A stretch of 5,928 bases of DNA, from NCBI GenBank assembly GCA_031373785.1, contig JANMNE010000105.1:1-5928 (forward strand). The letters are read 5' to 3'. Positions 1 to 5,928 of this stretch are shown here, piece by piece. The notes under the pieces were generated by a model. It was given only the letters and a program-made list of their open reading frames with translations, ran no database searches and was not told where the DNA came from. Positions within the stretch are counted from its first letter, which is position 1, and each line of letters opens with the position of its first letter. The DNA is from JAENVT01 sp031373785 (GTDB taxonomy: Bacteria; Actinomycetota; Acidimicrobiia; Acidimicrobiales; Ilumatobacteraceae). The translations under genes and the position numbers were made by a program.

Positions 1-756
<756 letters not shown>

Positions 757-764
757 GATGGGGA

Positions 765-770
765 CTCCTT
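765..770 (-). promoter_or_regulatory. Shine-Dalgarno site of rpsB
   Basis: The minus strand reads AAGGAG, followed by 8 bases and then the ATG of rpsB. This is one of only two strong ribosome binding sites on this strand in the window. It decides the rpsB start and shows that rpsB is translated independently of the upstream genes. Confidence 0.85.
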
Positions 771-771
771 C

Positions 772-816
772 TCTGCGGTTCACGGGTCACACACCAGGCG
801 CCGAGGCGACCGCAGA
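772..816 (-). promoter_or_regulatory. Candidate stem-loop in the rpsB leader
   Basis: Bases 772-779 and 809-816 form a perfect 8-base inverted repeat (TCTGCGGT / ACCGCAGA on the plus strand). The 29-base interior could fold into two small hairpins: 785-787 with 793-795, and 799-801 with 806-808. In the rpsB transcript the 3' arm ends one base before the AAGGAG ribosome site, so folding could affect initiation. S2 represses its own operon in some bacteria, so an autoregulatory or antitermination role is conceivable, but this is inference. It has no run of T after it and is not placed as a terminator. I see no convincing -35/-10 pair in the 113-base gap between the M23-like gene and rpsB. A single 8-base repeat in GC-rich DNA can also arise by chance. 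Confidence 0.35.
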
Positions 817-869
817 TGGCGTGGGACGTTCGATATCGGACCGTCGGGAGTGACGACCGGTTGGCCATG

Positions 870-1379
870 TTATCGGCGCGACGCACGCTCGCCCACCCCT
901 GGCTGTGCCGCAGCGCACCGCATCGTCGGCGGTGGCGGTGGCCGCGGCCCGGATCCATCGACGGGAACCAGTCGACGCCGGTATCTCGGGGAGCCGAGGA
1001 ACGGTGCCGGATCGACGTACCGGTCGCCCTCGCGAAGGCCGAAGTAGAACCGTTCGGTGGTCGTGCCGACGAGGTCGCCCGCTTGCAACGCGGCGCCGAC
1101 ATTGACCTGCGCCGCGGCCAGGCGTCCGTAGGTGGCCGTCCGGCCGTCGCGCTGTTCGACCACCACGTAACGAACGCCGGCGACGACTCCGTTGAACCTG
1201 ACCGCACCGTCGGCGGCCGCCACCACCGATGTACCGGTCTGGGGTCGGTACTCCAATCCTCGGTTCCCCGGGCAGAACGTGCACGCCGGGGCCCGAAAGG
1301 GCTCGACGATCGCCGCCGCAACCGGCGGCCGATAGCACGTTGGGGCGAGCAGGGCGAGCGCCACGGCCAGGCCGATCAT
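870..1379 (-). CDS. Secreted M23-fold (LytM-like) protein with lost catalytic site
   Basis: This is a 169-residue protein of the peptidase M23 fold, whose active members are zinc endopeptidases that cut peptidoglycan cross-links. The N-terminus is a hydrophobic export signal (about 1-23, possible cleavage after VAAA), though it lacks the usual basic residues. Residues 33-125 follow the M23 pattern: GNRGLEY (38-44), a GTSVVAAADGAVRFNG stretch (49-64), TYGRL (83-87), VNVGAALQAGDLVG (92-105) and YFGLREGDRYVDP (112-124). Family members have GHRGxD, a His near the TYxxx strand, and HxH or CLHWGLR. Here these positions are Asn39, Glu43, Arg86 and Arg110/Tyr112, so no zinc ligand is recognisable. 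A basic, proline-rich tail follows (about 129-169, five prolines at 147-151). The gene starts 16 bases after the sigma-factor stop without a clear ribosome site, suggesting coupled translation. The likely role is a non-enzymatic wall-binding or hydrolase-activating factor, by analogy with the degenerate LytM proteins EnvC and NlpD. That role is inferred. Confidence 0.8.
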   Translation of the reverse strand: MIGLAVALALLAPTCYRPPVAAAIVEPFRAPACTFCPGNRGLEYRPQTGTSVVAAADGAVRFNGVVAGVRYVVVEQRDGRTATYGRLAAAQVNVGAALQAGDLVGTTTERFYFGLREGDRYVDPAPFLGSPRYRRRLVPVDGSGPRPPPPPTMRCAAAQPGVGERASRR

Positions 1380-1395
1380 GGCCTGGCCCCGACAG

Positions 1396-2148
1396 TTAGG
1401 TGACCCCCGACGCCGACAGCCTGGCGCGCAGGTGCAGCACTGCCTTGGTGTGGATCTGCGAGACGCGACTCTCGGTCACACCCAGTACGCCACCGATCTC
1501 GGCGAGCGTCAGACCCTCGTCGTAGTACAGCGACAGGACCAACTTCTCGCGATCCGGCAATCGCTTCACCTCGCCACGGACCAGGCGGCGCACTTCGCCA
1601 TCTTCGACGATCGATGCAGGCGTGTCGGGCACATCGCCGCTGAGCGTGCGCGGCTCCGAGCCGGCAACCAATGCCCGGTCGAGTGGGCCGACGGTGGTCG
1701 AGGCGATCGAGTTCAGCCACTTCTGGAACTCGGGGCCAGTGATCTTGAGGTGCGTCGACAATTCGGTGTCGGTCGGTGCCCGGCCGTGTCGACTCTCGAG
1801 CTCGGTGAACGCGGTCTCGACCTCGCGGGCCCTGCTGCGTACCGACCGGGGAACCCAGTCGAGAGAACGCAGGCCATCGAACACCGCGCCGCGGATGCGC
1901 GGCACGGCGAAGGTCTCGAATTTCACACCCCGAGACGAGTCGAACCGCTCGACGGCGTCGATCAAGCCGAAGACGCCGGCACTGACCAGATCGCCTGGGT
2001 CGACGCTGTTGGGAAGGCCGGCACCGACACGGCCGGCGACGAACTTGACCAGCGGTGAATAGTGGACGATCAGCCTGTCGCGGGCTACGGGGTCGCGGGC
2101 TTCCAGCCAGCGCTGCCACCAGTGCTCGATGTCGTTGTCGCGTTTCAT
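1396..2148 (-). CDS. whiG: RNA polymerase sigma factor, WhiG/FliA family
   Basis: This 250-residue sigma-70-class factor is of the group that includes Streptomyces WhiG (sporulation onset) and FliA (late flagellar genes). Region 2 spans about 25-98, with LIVHYSPLVKFVAGRV (26-41), DLVSAGVFGLIDAVERFD (53-70) and GVKFETFAVPRIRGA (74-88). LDWVPRSVR (96-104) opens region 3, which runs to about 170. Region 4 is about 193-245, with the helix-turn-helix TLAEIGGVLGVTESRVSQIH at 214-233. As I recall it, region 4 is nearly identical to WhiG of S. coelicolor, but the protein lacks that one's long N-terminal extension. The start ATG overlaps the stop of the upstream recombinase gene as ATGA and has no Shine-Dalgarno site, pointing to translational coupling. 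WhiG and FliA are normally restrained by anti-sigma factors (RsiG with c-di-GMP, or FlgM); none is visible here. Whether it drives motility or development cannot be told from this window. Confidence 0.93.
   Translation of the reverse strand: MKRDNDIEHWWQRWLEARDPVARDRLIVHYSPLVKFVAGRVGAGLPNSVDPGDLVSAGVFGLIDAVERFDSSRGVKFETFAVPRIRGAVFDGLRSLDWVPRSVRSRAREVETAFTELESRHGRAPTDTELSTHLKITGPEFQKWLNSIASTTVGPLDRALVAGSEPRTLSGDVPDTPASIVEDGEVRRLVRGEVKRLPDREKLVLSLYYDEGLTLAEIGGVLGVTESRVSQIHTKAVLHLRARLSASGVT
2145..2148 (-). other. ATGA stop/start overlap, xerC to sigma gene
   Basis: The TGA of xerC (2145-2147) and the ATG of the sigma gene (2146-2148) share bases as ATGA. No ribosome site precedes the ATG, so sigma synthesis probably depends on ribosomes finishing xerC. 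Confidence 0.8.
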
Positions 2149-3065
2149 GCTCGGGGGTGGGCTTCCGTGTAGACGGCTCGGAGACGTTGTTTACTGACGT
2201 GTGTGTAGCGCTGCGTCGTGGCCACGTCGGAATGGCCAAGCAGATCTTGTACCACACGGAGGTCTGCTCCACCATCGAGCAGATGCGTGGCGAAGCTGTG
2301 ACGCAGGGCGTGGGGATGGGTGGGGCGTTGGCTGCGGCGGTCGATGATGCGGCGCACATCGCGCGGCGACAGGCGAACGCCTCGCTCGTTGCCGAACAAC
2401 GCGGCGCCAGTCTTGACATCGACCACGTCGCCGCGTACCGGCATCCAGGCCCGCAATGCGTCGACCGCCGGTGCGCTGAGCGGGACCCGGCGTTCCTTGC
2501 CGCCCTTGCCCCATACGGTGATCGCGGCATTCGCCAGATCGAGCGCATCCACATCCAGCCCGCAGAGCTCACCCGCCCGAACGCCGCTGCCATACAACAC
2601 TTCCAACACCGCGTCGTCACGACGGCGGCGCCACTCCGGCTCACTCTGCGAGGTCGCATCGTCGGGCGGATCGAGGAGCGCAGCCACCTCGCCGTGCTCG
2701 AGCACCCGGGGCAGCCGGGCCGGGCCAGCCGGGGCCCGCAACGACACGGTCGGATCCGTCTCGACATAGCCACGGTGCCGAAGGAACGAGTAGTAGCGGC
2801 GGATCGCCGCCACTTTGCGGGCGATGCTGCGTTTGGCGAACTGCCGCGTCGTGAGCGACGCAACATATCGACGCAGCAGGAGACGATCGACCTCCACCGG
2901 GCTGGTGATGCCGGATCGCTCGACCCACTCGGCGAACAACGACAGGTCGCTGCGATACGCCCCCACGGTGTTCGCCGCCGACCCGGTGAGCGAGTCGGCA
3001 AACTCATCGAGTCGCCAGTCGCCGACAAGGTCGGGACGCCGAGTCCCCGCAAGCGAAGCAGCCAT
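2145..3065 (-). CDS. xerC: Tyrosine site-specific recombinase, XerC type
   Basis: This 306-residue integrase-fold recombinase is the usual length for XerC/XerD. With a partner, these enzymes resolve chromosome dimers at the dif site near the terminus. The N-terminal core-binding domain (about 15-105) contains NTVGAYRSDLSLFAEW (32-47). The catalytic domain (about 117-300) has all the expected residues: Arg163 in GSGVRAGEL, Lys187 in WGKGGKERRVPL, His252 and Arg255 in HALRHSFATHLL, His278 in LLGHSDVATTQ, and nucleophile Tyr287 in QRYTHVS. The ATG at 3065 leaves a short N-terminus before the conserved domain. The frame stays open further upstream, but those residues overlap dprA and look unlike the family. 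The gene lies 25 bases after the dprA stop without a clear ribosome site. The core-gene context argues for a housekeeping XerC rather than a phage integrase. XerC versus XerD was assigned by this neighbourhood, so the subtype is less certain than the family. Confidence 0.93.
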   Translation of the reverse strand: MAASLAGTRRPDLVGDWRLDEFADSLTGSAANTVGAYRSDLSLFAEWVERSGITSPVEVDRLLLRRYVASLTTRQFAKRSIARKVAAIRRYYSFLRHRGYVETDPTVSLRAPAGPARLPRVLEHGEVAALLDPPDDATSQSEPEWRRRRDDAVLEVLYGSGVRAGELCGLDVDALDLANAAITVWGKGGKERRVPLSAPAVDALRAWMPVRGDVVDVKTGAALFGNERGVRLSPRDVRRIIDRRSQRPTHPHALRHSFATHLLDGGADLRVVQDLLGHSDVATTQRYTHVSKQRLRAVYTEAHPRA

Positions 3066-3090
3066 CGGCGCACAGGGTATTCGGTCGGTG

Positions 3091-4218
3091 TCATCGCAGC
3101 GGTGACCCCACTGCCTCGAACCAGCCGTCCGACTGCTGGATCCACCCGGAATGCTCCAGTCGGGCCACCGACATCGCCGCATCGACGAGGCTCAGCGAGC
3201 ACGCCAACGCCAGCCCGTCGATGGTGCGCGGCTCGCCCGCACACGTCTCGTACACGTCGAGATCCGCACCACGAGGACGGGGTCTGGGATCCGCGGGCGC
3301 GCTCGAACTGCGGCGGTGATCCATGGCCAAGGCCACGAGCACATCGGTGACGTCGACCACCACGCCTGCGCCGTCGCGGATCAATTGATTGGTGCCGGTC
3401 GCGGCCCGGTTGTGCACGCCACCGGGCACCGCCATCAGTGGCACGTTGCGTTCGATCGCTTCGTTGACCGTGATCAACGAGCCCCCCTGCTCGCGCGATT
3501 CGACGACGACCACCACTTCGGAGAGCGCGGCGATGATGCGATTGCGCAACGGAAACCGATACGCCTCGGGAGATGTGCCGGGGGCCGCCTCCGACAACAA
3601 CAAGCCACGCTCAGCGACCGACGCCCACAGGGCACAGTGTTCGCGCGGGTACACGACATCGTGACCCGATGCGACCACGGCGATCGGGCGGCCCTCCCCC
3701 GTGGTGCGCAACGCGCCGACATGTGCACTGCCGTCGATCCCGCGTGCCAGGCCGGAGACCACATGCACACCGGCGTCAGCCAGCTGCCGGCCCAGGGTGG
3801 ACGCGGTGTCGCGTCCGGCCGCGGTGGCATTGCGGGTGCCGATGATCGCGGCCCGGCGCCCCTCGAGCAGGCCGAGGTCACCCTGGGCAAACACCACCGG
3901 CGGCGGCAACAGGTCGTCGAGCAACTGGATCGGGTAGTCGGGAGCACCATGGAGCAGGACCCGCACACCCAGTCGCGAACATCGCTCCCACATGTCGCCG
4001 AGCAGCGCCGAGCGGCCGGCTCGCTGCCACGCCGCGCGCACATCGCAATCTGCCAGGACCCGCTCGATCAGCCCCACAGATCGCTGCTCGCCGGTCGCGA
4101 CCGAGTACGCCTCACGTGGTGGATGGTGACGCAACAGTGCGCCAAGGCGATGAATCGACATGTGCGGGAACGCCGCCAGCGCTGCTGCGTAGGCCTCGGG
4201 TGGTAGCTCGGTGCTCAT
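3091..4218 (-). CDS. dprA: DNA-processing protein DprA/Smf
   Basis: DprA binds single-stranded DNA entering the cell during natural transformation, shields it and loads RecA. It is also widespread in bacteria not known to be competent. The product has 375 residues. An N-terminal helical region (about 5-75) is followed by the Rossmann-like DprA domain (about 80-300), with PDYPIQLLD (93-101), IIGTRNATAAG (125-135), SGLARGIDGSAHVGAL (155-170), FPLRNRIIAALSE (222-234), GSLITVNEA (246-254), VPGG (264-267) and GTNQLIRDGA (275-284). A Pro/Arg-rich linker (about 303-317) leads to a C-terminal winged-helix domain (about 318-370), present in many but not all DprA proteins. The start ATG overlaps the comM stop as ATGA, which fixes the N-terminus and implies coupled translation with comM. 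The frame is open far upstream through comM, but that is a GC-rich artefact and not a fusion. Confidence 0.96.
   Translation of the reverse strand: MSTELPPEAYAAALAAFPHMSIHRLGALLRHHPPREAYSVATGEQRSVGLIERVLADCDVRAAWQRAGRSALLGDMWERCSRLGVRVLLHGAPDYPIQLLDDLLPPPVVFAQGDLGLLEGRRAAIIGTRNATAAGRDTASTLGRQLADAGVHVVSGLARGIDGSAHVGALRTTGEGRPIAVVASGHDVVYPREHCALWASVAERGLLLSEAAPGTSPEAYRFPLRNRIIAALSEVVVVVESREQGGSLITVNEAIERNVPLMAVPGGVHNRAATGTNQLIRDGAGVVVDVTDVLVALAMDHRRSSSAPADPRPRPRGADLDVYETCAGEPRTIDGLALACSLSLVDAAMSVARLEHSGWIQQSDGWFEAVGSPLR
4215..4218 (-). other. ATGA stop/start overlap, comM to dprA
   Basis: The TGA of comM (4215-4217) overlaps the ATG of dprA (4216-4218). There is no good ribosome site before it, consistent with coupled translation of two proteins that both act on transforming DNA. 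Confidence 0.8.
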
Positions 4219-5732
4219 GCGACCTGCTCGCGCATCGAGACCCGCAGCCGAACTCGAAGCTGCAAGGCCAGCGCCACATGTTGCGCACCCACCGGTTCTG
4301 ACAACTCGCCATCGAGATCGGCCAGAGTTCTGGCGACGCGCCGAATCCGGTGATAGCCGCGACCGGTGAGGCGTTCGCGCTCCAGCTCGGTGCGCAACAT
4401 CAGCCGAGCATCCGCGGCGAGTGGCGCGAGCAGATCGAGGTGCGATGCCGGGATCTCGCTGTTCAGCATCCCACGACGATCGATGGCGGCGCTGCGTGCC
4501 GTCGCAACTCGCTCGGCCGCAACGGCGGTGGATTCGCCGCCACCACTGTGCAGCAGATCGTCGACACCGGGCCGAGCGACCCCGACCCGCAGATCGAACC
4601 GATCGAGCAACGGACCGCTGAGGCGGCGCAGGTAGCGAAGGCGGGCGCCGTCGTCGCACTCGCAGGCGCCCGGTGGGCCACCACCACACGGGCACGGGTT
4701 GGTCGCCGCGACCAGTAGGAACCTGGCCGGCAAGGTGGCGCTGGCTCGAGCCCGAGCCACGCGAATGACGCCTTCTTCGAGCGGCTGGCGTAACCCATCG
4801 AGCACCGACGGTGAAAACTCCCCCAACTCGTCCAAGAACAGCACGCCGGCGTGCGCCAGGCTGATCTCGCCGGGGCGAAGGTTCGAGGTACCGCCACCGA
4901 CCAACGAGACCATCGAACTGCTGTGATGCGGGGCGCGGAATGGCGGTCGGCGGATCATGCCGACCGATGGCAGGCGCACCCCGGCGGCGGAGTGCACCAT
5001 CGTCGCCTCGAGCGACATTGCCGGAGTGAGCGGAGGCAGCAGACCCGTGAGGCGTTGCGCCAACATCGTCTTGCCCGCGCCCGGTGGGCCGACCAACAAC
5101 AGGTGATGCCCTCCGGCAGCCGCGACCTCGAGGGCTCGACGAGCCGAGGGCTGGCCGCGCACATCGGCGAGATCGGGCGGTGGCAGCTCGTCGTCGATGA
5201 AGTCGTCGTCGGGCTCGTCGGGCCAGGGTGCCTCGCCGTTGAGGGCATCGACGATCTCGCGCAGGTGCGCGGCCACGCGCACGCAAGCCGGGGAGATCGC
5301 CTTCGCCTCGCGGAAGGACGGACGGGGCACGACGGCGATGAGGTCGGCCAGCGCGCCGACCATGGGTGCGACACCGGCAACGGCGCGCAGCGAGCCATCG
5401 AGCCCGAGCTCGCCGAGGAAGCCCATCCCCACGAACGACTCGGATGGGATCTCGCCATGTGCGGCCAACAGCCCGATGGCGATCGCCAGGTCGAGCCCCG
5501 AGCCACCCTTGCGCTGGTTCGACGGCGCCTGGTTCACCGTCATGCGACACGACGGCCAGGGCAGGCCGCTGGACATGACCGCGGCGCGGACGCGATCACG
5601 CGATTCTCGACACGCCTCGTCGGGGAGACCGACGATCTGGAAGCCAGGCAAGCCGGTCGACACGTGCACTTCGACCGTGACAGGGCGACCTTCGACACCG
5701 AGCAGGGTTGCAGAACGGACGGCGGCGAGCAT
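4215..5732 (-). CDS. comM: YifB/ComM family AAA+ ATPase (Mg chelatase-like)
   Basis: This 505-residue protein is the usual full length. ComM is a hexameric helicase that extends D-loops by branch migration during natural transformation; the family is often misnamed magnesium chelatase. An N-terminal Lon-protease-like domain (about 1-165) opens with the typical VHVSTGLPGFQIVGLPD (22-38) and has NQRKGGSGLDLAIAIG (72-87). The AAA+ core has Walker A GPPGAGKT (215-222), Walker B VLFLDE (297-302), the sensor-1 segment AATNPCPCG (342-350) and arginine finger LLDRFD (375-380). Cysteines 347, 349, 357 and 359 form the C-x-C...C-x-C insertion common in this family, possibly a metal site. The C-terminal sensor-2 helix bundle contains TGRGYHRIRRVARTLADL (456-473). 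The start is set by a GGAGG ribosome site 7 bases upstream. An in-frame ATG at 5777 would add 15 residues unlike the family and lacks such a site. It is the first gene of the run, and dprA follows directly. Confidence 0.96.
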   Translation of the reverse strand: MLAAVRSATLLGVEGRPVTVEVHVSTGLPGFQIVGLPDEACRESRDRVRAAVMSSGLPWPSCRMTVNQAPSNQRKGGSGLDLAIAIGLLAAHGEIPSESFVGMGFLGELGLDGSLRAVAGVAPMVGALADLIAVVPRPSFREAKAISPACVRVAAHLREIVDALNGEAPWPDEPDDDFIDDELPPPDLADVRGQPSARRALEVAAAGGHHLLLVGPPGAGKTMLAQRLTGLLPPLTPAMSLEATMVHSAAGVRLPSVGMIRRPPFRAPHHSSSMVSLVGGGTSNLRPGEISLAHAGVLFLDELGEFSPSVLDGLRQPLEEGVIRVARARASATLPARFLLVAATNPCPCGGGPPGACECDDGARLRYLRRLSGPLLDRFDLRVGVARPGVDDLLHSGGGESTAVAAERVATARSAAIDRRGMLNSEIPASHLDLLAPLAADARLMLRTELERERLTGRGYHRIRRVARTLADLDGELSEPVGAQHVALALQLRVRLRVSMREQVA

Positions 5733-5739
5733 GCGCGGA

Positions 5740-5744
5740 CCTCC
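5740..5744 (-). promoter_or_regulatory. Shine-Dalgarno site of comM
   Basis: GGAGG on the minus strand sits 7 bases before the ATG at 5732. It selects this start over the upstream in-frame ATG at 5777. Confidence 0.85.
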
Positions 5745-5818
5745 AGCTTCGACGTCGCGAGAACGACGCATGAACATGGCTGGAAGGGCACGGGACCGGG
5801 ACCCTCGACGGTGAGCGC

Positions 5819-5846
5819 ACTGTATCCGTCAGCCCTTCAGCCACAA
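5819..5846 (-). promoter_or_regulatory. Weak candidate promoter for the comM run
   Basis: On the minus strand TTGTGG (5841-5846) and TACAGT (5819-5824) are separated by 16 bases. They match the sigma-70-type -35 and -10 consensus at 3 of 6 and 4 of 6 positions. The position would give a leader of about 80 bases before comM. Such partial matches are common by chance, so this is tentative. Apart from this and the comM ribosome site, 5733-5890 holds nothing I can recognise. Confidence 0.25.
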
Positions 5847-5890
5847 CCCGATGACACTCATTTCTCGCATCGGCCTGGGAGACTGGCCGG

Positions 5891-5928
5891 GTGCGGAACG
5901 TCGTGATGCTTGCTGCTGCTGTGACCTG
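5891..5928 (+). CDS. Possible start of a divergent gene (5' end only)
   Basis: A GTG at 5891 is preceded by GGGAGA (5877-5882) with 8 bases between, a plausible ribosome site. The 12 complete codons read VRNVVMLAAAVT, which could be the beginning of a signal peptide or membrane segment. An in-frame ATG at 5906 is an alternative start. The window ends before anything diagnostic, so neither the product nor the reality of the gene can be established. If real, it diverges from comM and the two share the 158-base intergenic region. Confidence 0.25.
   Translation, partial: MRNVVMLAAAVT

Noticed and set aside
831..838. Palindrome CGATATCG in the gap before rpsB, as an operator
   Set aside because: An 8-base palindrome alone is expected by chance at this scale, and there is no second copy or promoter to place it against.
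2145..3065. Tyrosine recombinase as a sign of a phage or integrative element
   Set aside because: It has the length and motifs of XerC/XerD and sits in a core-gene run. No attachment-site repeats, tRNA or phage genes are visible.
1376..3244. A 622-codon open frame on the minus strand covering xerC and the sigma gene
   Set aside because: It lies out of frame with two genes that show full family motifs. Its product is Arg/Ser/Pro-rich and low in recognisable motifs, which is typical of shadow frames in GC-rich DNA.
2055..3350. Long plus-strand open frame opposite xerC and dprA (others at 3151-4206 and 4851-5906)
   Set aside because: These are antisense to well-identified genes. Their translations show no motifs and have the His/Arg/Gly-rich composition of antisense shadows.
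3091..5550. The dprA frame stays open upstream through most of comM, suggesting a large fusion protein
   Set aside because: DprA homology begins at the ATGA start at 4218. The upstream extension is an alternative frame of comM, which itself carries all AAA+ motifs.
5733..5777. Upstream in-frame ATG at 5777 as the comM start
   Set aside because: It adds 15 residues not typical of the family and lacks a ribosome site, whereas ATG 5732 has GGAGG at 7 bases.

Overview
This window is GC-rich (about two thirds by eye). It is packed with genes that all lie on the minus strand, so they read from right to left. Listed 5' to 3' they are: comM/yifB-type AAA+ ATPase, dprA, xerC-type tyrosine recombinase, a WhiG/FliA-family sigma factor, a small secreted M23-fold protein, and rpsB (ribosomal protein S2), which runs off the left edge. 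From memory, this order matches the comM-dprA-xerC/whiG-M23-rpsB neighbourhood of actinomycete chromosomes (parts of it occur in Streptomyces and Mycobacterium). The sigma factor resembles Streptomyces WhiG closely, so the host is most likely a free-living actinobacterium. An acidimicrobial lineage (Ilumatobacter-like) is a guess, not something the sequence proves.

Layout: 5733-5890 is the non-coding leader of comM. A possible plus-strand gene starts at 5891 and diverges from comM, but only 38 bases of it are visible. comM (4215-5732) has a strong Shine-Dalgarno site. It overlaps dprA (3091-4218) by an ATGA stop/start. xerC (2145-3065) follows dprA after a 25-base gap and overlaps the sigma gene (1396-2148) by another ATGA. 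The M23-like gene (870-1379) starts 16 bases after the sigma stop. A 113-base gap then holds a predicted stem-loop and the strong ribosome site of rpsB (1-756, C-terminus cut off by the window edge). The close packing suggests one transcript from comM to the M23 gene, with rpsB possibly also driven separately.

Functionally, comM and dprA process incoming single-stranded DNA (DprA loads RecA, ComM helps branch migration during natural transformation). XerC-type recombinases resolve chromosome dimers. The sigma factor would direct a motility or developmental regulon located elsewhere. rpsB belongs to the translation machinery.

The most unusual item is the M23-like protein. It keeps the fold signature of the actinobacterial family found beside rpsB but has lost every recognisable zinc ligand and catalytic residue, so it is probably a non-enzymatic cell-wall or regulatory factor. 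No mobile element, CRISPR array, tRNA or rRNA was seen. Otherwise this is an ordinary core-genome region, and I found no convincing undescribed multi-gene system.
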